Of a stretch of DNA of 64,000 nt, positions 10,201 through 22,285 are shown piece after piece. The first letter of the stretch is position 1. Each line of letters begins with the position of its first letter. The notes beneath the pieces were generated by a model, which was not told the origin of the DNA, made no database searches, and saw nothing but the letters and a program-made list of their open reading frames with translations. Source of the DNA: Pilatotrama ljubarskyi (lineage: Eukaryota > Basidiomycota > Agaricomycetes > Polyporales > Polyporaceae); contig MU277671.1 of assembly GCA_022385805.1 (NCBI GenBank), positions 132,808 to 196,807 on the forward strand, in the 5' to 3' direction. Made by a program: the position numbers and the translations under genes.

Positions 10201-11186
10201 AATGTGACATTTATCGTGCTATGCCACTGACATGAATACCGTGAATGACCGCGTGGACGAGATATGTGGTCACATCCCAGATTCATGGCCAAAATGTGCG
10301 CTTTCACACTCAAAGTCCTCATGTAGTTGTTAATCACACTCGCACGAAAAGTGAGCCACTCTGTGCCGAAGTGAGCTGGGTCTTCAAGATAACTCAAGAA
10401 CAGCTTGAAGATGCAGCGCTTTCGATTGCTTTCGGCGTCTTTTCGGCCTGGTTGAGTTGATCAAACCATCTTGATCCATTTTGATCCGCTCGGTGCCTGT
10501 GGTCAGCGCTCAGCGTGCAACGATCAAGCCTTGACGCCTCCACTCCGGTATCTGTTGTTTAGCACCGAACGGTATTGGCTGGCTGCTGGCCAGAGCGTAA
10601 GCAGCTGACAGGTATTTTCCGGCAGCGGGCTCGCTCGCCGTGAGTATTAAGTGAGGCACGACTGTTGGGTATGTTTCCGGCAGGCAAGCATTCTGCGAGG
10701 TATGGACACTTCTGCATTATACTATGTAGAGGTACATACTCATTCACCATTACCATGCATGGCGATATCAGATGTTACGAATATGTTACGAATGCATACG
10801 CATTGGCCCCTTGACGCGGGCGCGCCACCGTGAAGTACGGGGCCCTACGCCCACGCCTCCCAGAAGTGCGTCCGGATCTCGTGGCCGCTCTTGCATGCGT
10901 ACATCTGGTCATACGGATCGTATCTTGATGCAGGTGAGCCTGCATTCGATTGTCCGGTTCTGGTTAGCTCCCTCTGCCTACGAGACCAGTCGCAGGTGGG
11001 CTATACACCCCGGATTTCCCAAGGCACCATCCGGTAGACAAGGCACTGCACAGATCGATGCTGAACAGTCCGCGCCTCACACCGCCTCGGAGTCAACCTT
11101 CTCTCTGTAATACCACCACCACCACGCTCTGAGGGCATCCAGTCGTTTCTGTGCTATATCTGTCTCTCTTCTCGCCCTCCTTCGGC
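10201..11186. other. Intergenic upstream of the glucan-synthesis gene pair
   Basis: This 986 bp gap has no convincing gene. It holds two short direct repeats: the 9-mer GTTACGAAT at 10774-10782 and 10785-10793, and TTTGATCC-like copies near 10470-10490. The last ~80 bp before 11187 is pyrimidine-rich, typical of a fungal promoter or leader. Confidence 0.4.
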
Positions 11187-13569
11187 ATGGTCCCCCCTCC
11201 CCCTGCGAGTTCGCAGAGGCGCTACTACCAAAACGTCGCTCCCTCTAGTACTTCTTTATTGACGCCGCAGGTTCATGAGGAGCCGAGAGCGGCCTTCAGC
11301 CAGGGCCCGCGCTCCTTGCGTTCGTCCGCAAGCTCGGCCTCCTTGGTGAGTGATCGTGCTACTTCGCCTTAAGTTCAAGACACGAACGCTGACTTAGACA
11401 TGCTGAACCCAGAAGCAGGATGCGTCTTCGGTCTCCGTGCCCTCCTCTATTTCGGAGAAGGTGGGCGCAGCAAACTGAAGGTCCATAGAAACCTGTGCTG
11501 ACAGCGCGACGCAGTATGTCCTTCCGCTGGACCCCGACGCGATGGGCAGGTCGCATATGCTGGACGGCCCTGAGCCGGACGACAGCCTTCACAATCCCGA
11601 TCCCAGGCGGGATCGCAAGGGCGACCGTAGCGGAAGCGTCTTCACTGCCCGAGGCCTCATGAACTTGGGGTGCATTTCTATCCTAGTAGCCGGCATCGTT
11701 GCCTTATTGTATGTTATTGCACACAAGATTAGCTTGGTGTGGTCACGCTAAGTCTTTGTCCACAGCGTTGGCTATCCTATCGTTAGCTTCTTTACGCGCC
11801 ACCCTCTATCAACCCTTGGTGGATTCAACCTCGGCGGCGTCAACGCTTCTATGCCAGGCAACTGGGGCCTGATTGATCTGGACACGCCCGAGGAAGCGCG
11901 CACAAAGGTGGACTATGTAACCGGCCAGACCTGGGACCTCGTATTCAGCGATGAGTTCAACGTCGACGGCCGGACCTTCTACCCTGGCGATGACCCATAC
12001 TGGGAGGCCGTCGACCTACACTACTGGCAGACAAACAACCTCGAGTGGTACGACCCCGAGGCGATCACGACCCGGAATGGCTCGCTGGAGATCACGCTCT
12101 CGAAGAAAGCTAATCACGATCTGAACTTCACCGGTGGTATGATGTCGACCTGGAACAAGTTCTGCTTCACAGGAGGCCTCGTCGAAGCGCGCGTGATGCT
12201 ACCTGGGTACAACAATGTGCAGGGTCTGTGGCCCGCCATCTGGGCGATGGGGAACTTGGGCCGCGCTGGGTATGGTGCCTCGCTCGAAGGGATGGTGAGT
12301 GTGCGCGGGTCGATCAGGATGAGGGTGGCTGCTCACCGGTGGTATGCAGTGGCCCTACACTTACGACGCGTGCGACGTCGGGACGGCGCCCAACCAGACC
12401 ATCAACGGACAGCCGATCGCGGCCACTGTCAACGGCGACGAGGGCAATGGTGGCGTGCTTTCCTTCCTTCCTGGGCAGCGGCTCTCGCGCTGCACTTGCC
12501 CCGGGGAGTCGCACCCTGGCCCTGTGCACCAAAATGGAGAGTACGTTGGCCGCTCGGCCCCCGAGATCGACATGTTTGAAGCTCAGGTGAGCCTAAGCAC
12601 CTCTGAACGCATGGAGCGAAGGGCTTACCCGTGGTGGAAAGGTTGGCGGCAGCGGAGCACCAGGCAAGGTTGGCGCTGTCTCGCAATCAGCTCAGTGGGG
12701 TGTACGTAGGAGAGGTGTACGCGCCAATGCTCTAGCTGACGATTCTGACTTCGATGCAGCCGTTCAACCATGAGTATATATGGCTGAACACTTCGGATAA
12801 CTTGGTCATCACCGACCCGACGAAGAGTCAGCTGAATAGCTATCGGGGAGGCGCTTTCCAGCAGGCAACATCGGTGGTCACAATGACAAGTAAGCCAATT
12901 TTGAACACCCAAGCCTCCATACGAGTTTTGACCGACGCATGGCACAGACCAAGAAGCATACGAGTTTAGTGGTGGCCAGTATTCGGTTTATGGCTTCCAA
13001 TACAAGCCAGGATTTGGCGATGCTGTATGTGACTTCGTCCCGCGTCTTACACGAGTGCTGATCCGGGTCTCGCCCAGTACATAGGATGGATAACGGATGG
13101 CCAGCTCGCGTGGATGATGCGGCAGCCCGGCATGGCGGCGGACAACATCGTGGAGATCAGTGACCGACCTGTGCCCCAGGAGCCGATGGTACTCACAATA
13201 TCGCTTAACCCGCGTACGACATGCTGACCTTTGCTCCATTAGTACTTGATCATGAACTTGGGCATGTCGAAGAACTTTGGCTTTGTTGATTTCGATCATC
13301 TGAGCTTCCCTTCGACACTGCGGGTGGACTACATCCGAGTATACCAGGAACCGGGCAACCACAACATTGGCTGCGACCCGCCTGACTTTCCTACTGAGGC
13401 GTATATCAATGAGTACGTCGGCTTTGCTGCCAGGTACACTGATTGGTAGATATGAATACTGACGTCTACCAGGTATATGGAGGCATATACCAACCCGTTG
13501 CTCACCACCTGGGTTGACGATTTCAAACAGTCTGTCCCGAAGAACAAGCTCGTCGACGGGTGCAACTGA
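11187..13569 (+). CDS. KRE6/SKN1-type beta-glucan synthesis protein, copy 1
   Basis: Model: join(11187..11345,11419..11460,11515..11708,11766..12294,12350..12586,12642..12701,12760..12889,12948..13024,13078..13188,13243..13412,13473..13569), 601 aa. This type II membrane protein has a cytosolic Pro/Ser-rich tail, one membrane segment (about residues 113-132), then a lumenal glycoside hydrolase 16 domain. The GH16 active-site pattern ExDxxE is present as EIDMFE (E380, D382, E385) after a conserved cysteine-containing SRCTCPGESHPGP segment. Relatives are needed for beta-1,6-glucan in the wall and act in the secretory pathway or plasma membrane. Exon layout matches copy 2 downstream, so the pair arose by tandem duplication. 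Confidence 0.95.
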
Positions 13570-14161
13570 GGCAACAGGACTGGGCCCTGTATTCCTATGA
13601 TACCATTACATATTACCGGAGGTGCGGCACTTGTTCACCGTGAGTGCCTTTACCCGTCGTGCAATCGCGGACGATTACCTCCGCGCGATGCTCACGCCCT
13701 GCTCCCAGAGTTGTCTTTGGATGATTGTACATTTCTAGGCAATATATTCTTATTTCGTCGGTATAGCTTTAGTCCTTGCAGTGCAGATGCAGGCGTTGCA
13801 TCTGTCAGGGTGGCGAGGAGGATGGCAGAAGTCGACAGTCGCAGGACAGCGATGAACATTTCTCAAGATGCGCACTCGAACAAGGACCGCCGGGAAAGGG
13901 ATGCCGCCTATTTCTGGGTGGGCGCTGATTGGCTGGTGGGCGAATGCGGCAGGTGGTTCCCACGGTGTGAGGTGTCTTGGTCGGCGGGGCTCTGCGCATC
14001 TTGACTACCACTCAGACGTCGCAGACGCAACCCTTCCGCTCTTTATCCCCCTCCTCCTCCTTCTGTACCACCAGCCGCTCGCTCTCTCTCCCGTATACCC
14101 TCTGCTTGCTCATCGTTGCGCTCGTTCTTCATAGACACGCCCGGTCACGCACAGAGTCGCC
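13570..14161. other. Intergenic between the two glucan-synthesis genes
   Basis: This 592 bp gap holds the 3' end of copy 1 and the promoter of copy 2. A long CT-rich tract at about 14036-14110 lies just before the copy 2 start, as in many well-expressed fungal genes. No gene is evident. Confidence 0.5.
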
Positions 14162-16525
14162 ATGGCGTCGTTGCGCCCCGACCCGCAGATGCGGTATAAC
14201 CAACCCAACTCACCGTCCACCACGAATCTCCTTACTCCCTCGGGTGCTTCGGGCGTGCAGGCCGCGCTCGCTCGCGGTCCTCAGCTTCGTAGCATGGCCA
14301 GCGACGCATCTCTCGTGAGTCTCCCCCTACCGCTGCCCACAGGCTACCGTTCTCAGGCTCATTCTATACGGTCAGAACGAGTCCAGGTACTCGGGAAAGA
14401 CGACCTCTATGCCCGTCTCGCTCTCGGACAAGGTGCGTTGCTCTCCCAAATGTCACCCGAGACGGTCTGACATCCCCAACCTCCTCAGTTCTCTCTTTCT
14501 CCCGATCCTTCGTCATGGGGCGCTGAGCTCTCTATCGATCATCCCGAAGGTGATGACTACCTTCACAACCCCGACCCACGAAGGGACAGAAAGAACGACC
14601 AGGGCGGACACATCTTCACTTCCAGAGGTCTTGTCAACCTGGGATGCTTGTTCATCCTTGGAGCCGGCCTGCTAGCACTCTTGTGAGTTGACTGTTCCTT
14701 CTCAGTCATATCGGGTCCTGAACGTTTCTCTCCCCAGTGCTGGATACCCGATGATCAGCTACTTCACCAAGCACCCTCTGTCCACCATCGGAGGTTTTAA
14801 CCTGGGAGGTATCAACGCGACGGGCCAGGTTCCTTCGATGCCTGGCAACTGGGGGCTCATCGACCTTGATACTCCCCAAGAGGCCTACACTTACCCGGCT
14901 TACACTGGCGGCAAGGACTGGCAGCTCATATGGAGTGACGAGTTCAACGTCGAGGGCCGCAGTTTCTATCCTGGTGATGATCCGTACTGGGAGGCAGTCG
15001 ACTTGCACTACTGGCAGACAAACAACATGGAGTGGTACGACCCAGCCGCTATCACTACGAAGAACGGCTCTCTCCACATCACCCTGAGCCGCAAGGAGAC
15101 GCATGGCTTGCACTTCCAGGGCGGGATGATGTCGACGTGGAACAAGTTCTGCTTCACTGGTGGCATGGTCCTGACCTCAGTCGTTCTTCCTGGTGTGAAC
15201 AATGTTCTCGGTCTCTGGCCGGCCATTTGGACGATGGGCAACTTGGGCCGTGCCGGATACGGCGCTAGCCTGGAGGGAATGGTATGTGTTTTCTTGTACG
15301 AATCGGCCTACGAGCTGACCTCCGTGTAGTGGCCGTACACCTATGACTCTTGCGATGTGGGCACGGTGGCGAACCAGACCCTCAACGGACTTCCTCTGGC
15401 AGCTACCGAGAACGGTGATAAGTCCCAAAACGGCGTGCTGTCCTTCCTCCCTGGCCAACGGCTCTCACGGTGCACTTGCCCCGGGGAATCGCACCCGGGA
15501 CCCATCCATTCGGATGGAACTTACGTCGGTCGTGCTGCCCCTGAGATTGATATCTTCGAGGCTCAGGTAGAGAACATACCCAGGTATCTGGTCATTCCGT
15601 TTATCTGACCCCCTGTTCTAGATCAGCGGTGACCCTCTGACCGGTCAGGTTTCACAGTCTGCGCAGTGGGGTGTAAGTGGCCCGCTCTAGTATCATCGTG
15701 TCCCGCTGACAGTACTTCGCAACAGCCCTTCAACGAGGGATACACCTGGTTCAACACCACCGAGAACCTCATCATTCCCAACCCGGATATCAGCGAGCTC
15801 AATAGTTACAAGGGTGGTGTATTCCAGCAGGCCAGCTCCGTAGTCACTGAGACCAGTAAGTCTTGTGTGCACTATCTGCGCGACCTCCATCTCACAGTCT
15901 GAACAGACCAGGAGGCATACGAGGGAACCGGCAACGTGTTCTCCGTCTATGGCATCGAGTACAAGCCTGGCTTCGACGATGCTGTCAGTAATGTCATCGG
16001 TTTAGTACCGATGGCCATTCCTAACCCATGTGTATCATCTAGTACATCACCTGGATAGCAGACGGCAAGGTCGCCTGGACGCTGAAGCAGCCTGGGTTCG
16101 CGGCCGATACTGCGGTCGAGATCGGTCCTCGCCCTGTTCCCCAAGAGCCGATGGTGAGTATCACAAGTGGAACCGCATGCATCGCCCATCTCTCATGCTG
16201 AACCTGCCGTAGTACCTCATCGCCAACTTGGGCATGTCCACCAACTTCGGTTTCGTCGACTTGGATCACTTGCAGTTCCCCGTGACGATGAAGGTCGACT
16301 ACGTCCGTGTCTACCAAGACCCGGACAACATCAACATAGGTTGTGACCCTCCGGACTTCCCTACGGCGGCGTACATCAACGAGTATGTCGTATACCCCTC
16401 TACGCGCTGCGTAAGCTAATAATCGTATCAGGTACCTCGAAGCGTACACGAACCCCAACCTGACGACGTGGCGAGACGACTTCAAGCAGCCCTTCCCGAA
16501 GAACAGTTTCCTAGGACAGTGCTAA
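14162..16525 (+). CDS. KRE6/SKN1-type beta-glucan synthesis protein, copy 2
   Basis: Model: join(14162..14314,14376..14432,14489..14682,14738..15281,15330..15566,15622..15672,15726..15855,15907..15983,16043..16153,16213..16382,16432..16525), 605 aa. Layout is as in copy 1: cytosolic tail, single membrane anchor near residues 115-135, GH16 domain with EIDIFE (E388, D390, E393). Eleven exons with the same phases match copy 1, and six exons have identical lengths (194, 237, 130, 77, 111, 170 nt). The N-terminal tails and the loop after the active site differ most. Both copies look intact, so they may be specialised by stage or substrate. Codon choice is more C-ending than in copy 1, which hints at higher expression. 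Confidence 0.95.
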
Positions 16526-17007
16526 GCACGCCTGTCTTGACGATATCACCTGTTCCATTCCACGGAATCTGTGCTTGCATGTCCTGAGCTCGACGTACTC
16601 TCACCAAAGAGACTGTCTTGAAGAGCTGCGGATTTTTCGGCAATCCCGCCCGCCGTCGCTGTCCGTGTCCGTGCCCGTGTCCGATCGTTACCCGTACTCG
16701 CTCGAACCCTCCCGTTGCATCTGTATTCTCGCATCCCATCGCACTATCTTATCTTTTCATCGAACCTTTTTACCGTCTTGATTCTAAGGCTGGCCACCTC
16801 TCATATCTACTACTCTGCAGTCGTCTTCTGTTCTTTCGCCCGACTGCTTCTATTTCTCTCACAGTTGTGGATATAGCGTAGAAGTCGTCAGACAATATAG
16901 GGAACTGTCCTTTCTTTTGCGTGTGGGCCCAAGAGAAGAAATATCTCCTTCGGTCTTGCAGCTGCGAGCTTTGACACGAAGTGTCGAAAAGAGAAAAAAG
17001 ACGTCGC
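16526..17007. repeat. Intergenic with a short GTCCGT hexamer repeat
   Basis: This 482 bp gap follows glucan-synthesis copy 2. At 16661-16683 a GTCCGT/GCCCGT hexamer is repeated about four times in tandem, and CT-rich sequence follows. The rest is 3' untranslated sequence and the flank of the tRNA gene. Confidence 0.5.
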
Positions 17008-17100
17008 CTCCCTGGCGGGGAGTCGAACCCCGCTCTCGCGCGTTCGAGTCAGCTATCCAGAGATGACAGGCGCGTGTACTATCCGATATACTACCAGGGA
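17008..17100 (-). tRNA. tRNA-Asp (GTC), intron-containing
   Basis: The minus strand folds as a cloverleaf. The acceptor TCCCTGG pairs with CCAGGGA, with discriminator G73 typical of tRNA-Asp. The anticodon stem CGCGC/GCGCG encloses loop CTGTCAC with anticodon GTC (17065-17067), and the T-arm is CGGGG-TTCGACT-CCCCG. A 21-nt intron (17043-17063) sits one base after the anticodon, the canonical site for tRNA splicing endonuclease. Box A and box B promoter elements are inside the gene as usual. The mature tRNA would be 72 nt before CCA addition. Confidence 0.93.
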
Positions 17101-17314
17101 GTCGTGGGAACCCATTAGCAGGCAGCTATGAGCCAGGAATGCCTACGGCGACGTTTTTCAATCCGTTCCACATGTATTACATCGTGCAGTCCCTTGGCAT
17201 ATCGTAATGACATACAGTATGTTCGTCCTACCGCTATAGGCATGAGGTCCTGAAAGTGAGAAGTAGTCCATAGGACGTGCAAGCGTGAGCAGTACAGTAT
17301 AATCCGCTCGAAGC

Positions 17315-20300
17315 CTACAAGGCGTGTGGCGACTGCGCGGAGGATACAGAGCGGCGCGGGTGGATGTCCTCCTTGGCTCGGACGTCTAACGTCACTGGCA
17401 GGTTATGGTATCGCTGGAGATCGTAAGCTTCTGACCGCCCGATGCCACCGACGTCGTTCGGCAGCCAGATCATGGGAGGTGGCGCAAGAAGCTCGGGGGC
17501 GTAAAGCACGCCGGCCATCTCCTCTGCGTGGTCGGCGAACGGAAGGGGAGGGAGGTGTGGAGGTGCATCAGGATTCGTGCGAGCCGCTCTTTCGGTCGCT
17601 GTGAGGTCGTCAAGATTTTCGGTTTCTGCGTGAGAGTTAGCTTCGAGTACGAAACCAGCAGCATGATGCCCTACCGAGTGGTACGGGCCCCCTGGTCTCC
17701 GAGGCAGATGGAGAGACCGCGAGCGTCACGGACATCATCTCTAACACAGAGGCGAAGGAGCCTCGCGCACGAGTATTCCTAGCGGAGCTGACGAGGCTCG
17801 TGCTCTCCTCATCGACGTCCCGACGTTTGCCAGGCATGGCAGTTTGCTGGAACGTTGCCAGGGAGTCCACGGTGATAGGGGATAGAGACGCCAGTCCGGG
17901 ACGAGACGTCCTCCATGAGCAGAAGCTCTCCACGACGAGGACGACGAAAAGGGCAGCCCCACACAGGATGCCACCTTCGACCCATAGTCGCCTACTTAGG
18001 AAGATGAGGCCGAGAAGCAGCGGCTGGAACGCGAGGACGGTCCCAAGACGGCGAAGGAGCCATATGTACAGGAGACCGCCAGTCTGCGATAACGTCCTTC
18101 CGTAGACGTAACCGACCAGGTATCTATGGGCTGATGGTTCAGAACTGTCAGCATACAGGATATCCTCCTCCTAGATAGACACTCACCGATGAGTGTCAAG
18201 AAAAGTAGCAGGAGCACAGCAGGAGCAAGCAAAGGGAAAATCAAAGCAAACGCGGAAGCGAATATGATGGCGAGCACAGAACAACTAGTGGCATAGGAGG
18301 GATCATAGGTCCTGGGGTACACAGCTAGAGAAGTCTGAGTCAAGAGCACACAGAGCGTAGGGACGGGTACGCACCTCTGAAACGCTGACGGGGTGTAACA
18401 GCGGCTTTCTCTGCGCGGGCGACCTTCCAGAGTCTGATAGGTTGCAGCAAGAGCAAGCCGGGGAAGATGATCGCGACATTGAGGACCACGACTAGTGCGA
18501 ATGCGCTCATGTAGATTGCCCCATTCGCCACGGATGGCGCTTCATCAAGACTGGTGCTGAGGGCGCGCATGGAGAAGAGAATCGCGCCTGTCGTGAACAT
18601 CCAGGCGCCCCCTACCACTAAGAGCGTGTAAAACATCGTCCGGAACATGAGGAATTGGGACCCTGACACCGACACCGTACGTGTCATCGGGGTAAGTTCT
18701 GGTTACGTAGATCGGTAAGCAGTTCGATGAATCAACTGCCACGGTCACTTACGATGGAGGACCATAAAGGCTATGGCGGTGAACAGCGTCGCGGCGACGG
18801 CAGCACCCAGGGTCGACGCTACTCCAGCTCCTAGCTGGTTGCCCGTGTTGAGGGGCATGAAGAAGGGGAAGTAGTGGGCGAAGTCTGGGGCAGTAGCCAC
18901 TGCAAGGCCTGATACTGCAGTCACTGCTCGACTGCATGTTAGTTGAGCCCTCGCCAGCCTGAGGTTAACACGCACATCCGATACCAAGCAGGATACCGAT
19001 CATGATGACCGCCAACCACCACATGAAGTCGCTTGTCCAGTCGCCTTCATTCTGCAGCTCGTCCCACCGGATGTCTTCCTTTGCCCGGCCCTCGATGAGC
19101 TGAATGCCAGGAAGATGCCTCAGCCCACGTCCGATCATAAGCCAACCCTTGATCCTTGCGCCGTCTGCGATATCATTATAGCACTCCCTCTGCACCTCCG
19201 CAATCTCTGTGTTGATGACCTTCAGTTTCCACCGCCAGTGGTTGATGTCCGCATATATCTGTCCGAGCTGGTCATGGTTCAGTCCGGATAACGGACGCAC
19301 GAACGGTTGCCGCGGCTGCAGGCGCAGGTGAGGTGGGGGCACTTCTTCAGGAGCGGTAGGGCCTGAACGGTTCCGCATCGGGAACGTCTCACGATGCTCC
19401 TCAATCGGCGTCCCCGCCCCAGTCCGAGTGCGCGGCGGTCGGGGGCGTCGGCGTGCCTCGGCCGGGTACTCCTCGGCATGTTGGAAGGCTTCCGGGTCTT
19501 CCTGCGCGACATCGTGCCAGTCTTCTTCCGGCTCCTCGTCCTCAGGAATCGCCTCTGGGTGCTGCTGTTGGTTCTGATACCAAGGCTGCGGGGGCACGGC
19601 TTCGCTGAAGCCTGTAGTATCCCACGACGCATGCCGGTCTTGCTCGTACAGACCCGTGTCGGGAACGGGCGAGTCGCTAGCGGTGACCGGGGAGAGCTCC
19701 CCGCTGTTGTCGACCTTGAGCTGGCTTCCGATCGGGAGGCGTCCATATGCCATGGAGTTGCGGTTAACTTCCTGGAACCGACTCCCGACGATGCGCCTGC
19801 TGACACTATCCGTGAAACTGGTCTGACGAGAGCGACGGGAGGCCGACGAAGGGAGGTCCCTTTCCGGGTCTGTGAAGTGGCCGCCGGAGATGCCACCGAG
19901 GTCGGTGATCTTGTAAAACTGGTAGGGCATCACATAGGACGTCGGAGGGAGAGAAGAGGATGCATATGCCGGATTACGGCCTCTGCGCCTGCGACGGTGG
20001 CTCTGTCCAAGGCCATGAGGAGACGCGTTCCGCAAAATGTGTAAGTACTCACCACAGCGCTGGAAAGCGGAAGAGGACGGCTTATGGGCGGCCTTGGCGG
20101 ACCTTCGGGTTCCACCTTCGGCGGGGGAACAGGCGGCTCCCAATCGGCCATGGAGGGTTCCGGCGTAGTCAGACGGAAGCTGTTGATGTACTTGGTCTCT
20201 GCTACCTCCAAGTTCTCGAGGACCTCATCTCGCTCGTCAATGAGAAGGGCAAGGTGCGCAGTATCGCTTGGAGAGGCGTGAGCATCGTGGTCAGTCACTA

Positions 20301-21741
20301 TCAGACGTGAGCGTACATACCCGATAGAGAACAGCGACTGTATATCGATCTCAAAGTCGCCTCGCTCCTCGTTGTTGAGCTCCTGTGCGCGCCTGCGGCG
20401 CCTTGAGCGTGCGTTACGGTCGTTTGCGTCAAGGCAGGAGCTGAGGCCGATCTTCACGAGGTAGTCCTTCAGCCGCTTCTCACCCCACCCCACGAAGCCC
20501 GGAGCGCGCCGTGCGCTCAGCCAGCCCATCTCCAAGCCCTGACAGCGCACTTCGACCCACCGCTCGCGATACGCCACCATCCGATTAAACTCCTTCAAGA
20601 TCTTCCAAAGCACGGGGAGCAGGCCGAGCACGATGGCAAGCACCGTGGCGATGATTATGCGGATGCGGGCGTTGGGGGCCGCGTCCCTGCCGTTCACGAT
20701 TTCTCGCGAGGCGAGGGTGCCGATGTCGGCGGTGGTAACTTGGCCCGCGTCGAGCAGATGGAGGAGGCGGAGGAGGCTGAGATCTTGCAAAACGGAGTAC
20801 GCACCGGTGTAGCGAGCTCTCGGGATGGAATCGGCGAGGCAGGGAGTGGAAACCATGTACAGAGGCAGGAAACCCACTAGCGCGAGGATGGTCCAGCCCG
20901 CAGCGATAACGGTACAGATCCACAGAACGCGTTGGCTGAGCTGTTCATCGGAAGGGAAGAGCGCAGCGTCCTTCGCGGGCGAGCGACCTGCGTCGGACAC
21001 GTCCGAGGGGAGTGAGGGGACCAGGGGAACATGAGGAAAGAGGAAAGCCCAAAAGGACCGACCCAGAGGTTTAGGCCGGAAGCTGGGACGCGTCAATCGA
21101 ATTCTGTATGTATGCAGTGCCTTGTGCAGACGCACCTCTGCTGCACAAACCATTCTCTGAGACCATACACTTGTCGATAGCGCGGACGTAGGATAGCAAA
21201 TAATAACTGACCCCGAGCAGGTCAGACGTCATGCCTCCACTCTTACAACCGGGCGCGGAGATGTGCAACCACTCACCCATATCAATAAGCCAATAACCGA
21301 TGGGATAACAAGAGTAGCGAGCAGACCGAGCGAGGACGCGTCCACTCCGTCGCCTATGCAGACTGGTTCAACAAGTGCTGCGGCTTGGACGGTCTCACTG
21401 TCAGGAAACGCGGTGAACACGCGTGAAGAGGTGACTGTAGATAGCGAGAACGAAGTAAACGTCGTAGAAGGATCGGAGACAGCGATCGGGACTGAAGTAG
21501 TGAATGTGGTGAGGCTAGAACTGAGAAATACAGGTCCGGAGGAGGCGGAGCTGGGTGGTATGGGAGAAGTGGACGTATGACCGCTCGAGGTCGTCGTCAC
21601 AGAAGGTCTAGATGTCGTGGGTATCGCTGAGGGGTTCGCAGACGGAGATGAAGCGGCTACGGAGGAGGATGAAGTTGCGGTCGGTAGGAATGTGGAGCCA
21701 TCGCTTGTGGACCACCACTGGTTTTTGAGAGCGGAAGACAT
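17315..21741 (-). CDS. CSC1/OSCA-type (DUF221) mechanosensitive cation channel with Ser/Thr-rich N-terminal stalk
   Basis: Model: complement(join(17315..17625,17675..18130,18187..18324,18375..18698,18753..18923,18976..20002,20053..20266,20321..21103,21136..21206,21277..21741)), 1319 aa; every join is in frame. After TM1 comes FAILRPRYRQVYGLREWF, the family signature, then two more N-terminal membrane helices. A long cytosolic region rich in Pro, Glu and Arg follows, then the multi-helix pore domain with YPRTYDPSYATS and VGYVYGRTLSQTGG segments. The C-terminal tail has APPPMIWLPNDVGG. Relatives open on hyperosmotic or membrane stress and pass calcium. Before TM1 (about 137-155) are ~135 residues dominated by Ser, Thr and Pro. 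Family topology puts this segment outside the cell. An ATG at 21819 would add 26 residues. Confidence 0.88.
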
Positions 21742-22285
21742 GATGGAGGTATCGTCATGAGCTTGTCGTCGCAGTCGTCGAGAGAAATGAATGACGGAAG
21801 GCGTGGGCGGGGTCGTCATGAAAGGCAGCCCCGAGGGCGTGGTATACAAGGTACAAGAGTCGTCAGGCAGCGAACGCGAACGCTCGCGACATCCAACCTT
21901 CCCTCGCCATCCACCACCATCCTTGCCTCTTTCGGCAACTCTTACACGCCCATCGGCCTCCGCACGCGGGCCTCCATTCAGCCGCACAAATAGCAGCGGC
22001 GCAGCTATTGTGGCCATTACACGCGCTGTCGCGACCATAATTGAGGTACAGTGCAGCTGCGGAAATTTATGTCGATAGAATTATGCGTGGTACAACGAGA
22101 GCGAGCGAGAAGCGAGCTAAATGAGCGTGTGGATAGCTGGACGTCTCCGCGGAATGCTTAATTTACAGTGGTGATCTAGACATGCTTTACAGTGAGCTTC
22201 GCACACCGTTATCGCATACGGCAGACACACCTCCAGGACCGGCAAAGAAGAGGTATCACGAGTACGGTCACCTAACGCACTCTGA
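21742..22285. other. Intergenic, channel gene promoter side
   Basis: This 544 bp gap lies upstream of the channel start on the minus strand. A minus-strand frame stays open up to 22038 in phase with the channel, but the sequence looks non-coding (basic, low-complexity). No separate gene is recognised. Confidence 0.4.

Noticed and set aside
16661..16683. GTCCGT repeat considered as a CRISPR-like or satellite array
   Set aside because: Only about four copies of a hexamer with no spacers; a minor slippage repeat.
19394..20044. 216-codon plus-strand frame inside the channel gene
   Set aside because: It lies within a verified minus-strand channel exon and overlaps its Pro/Glu-rich segment; no homology seen.
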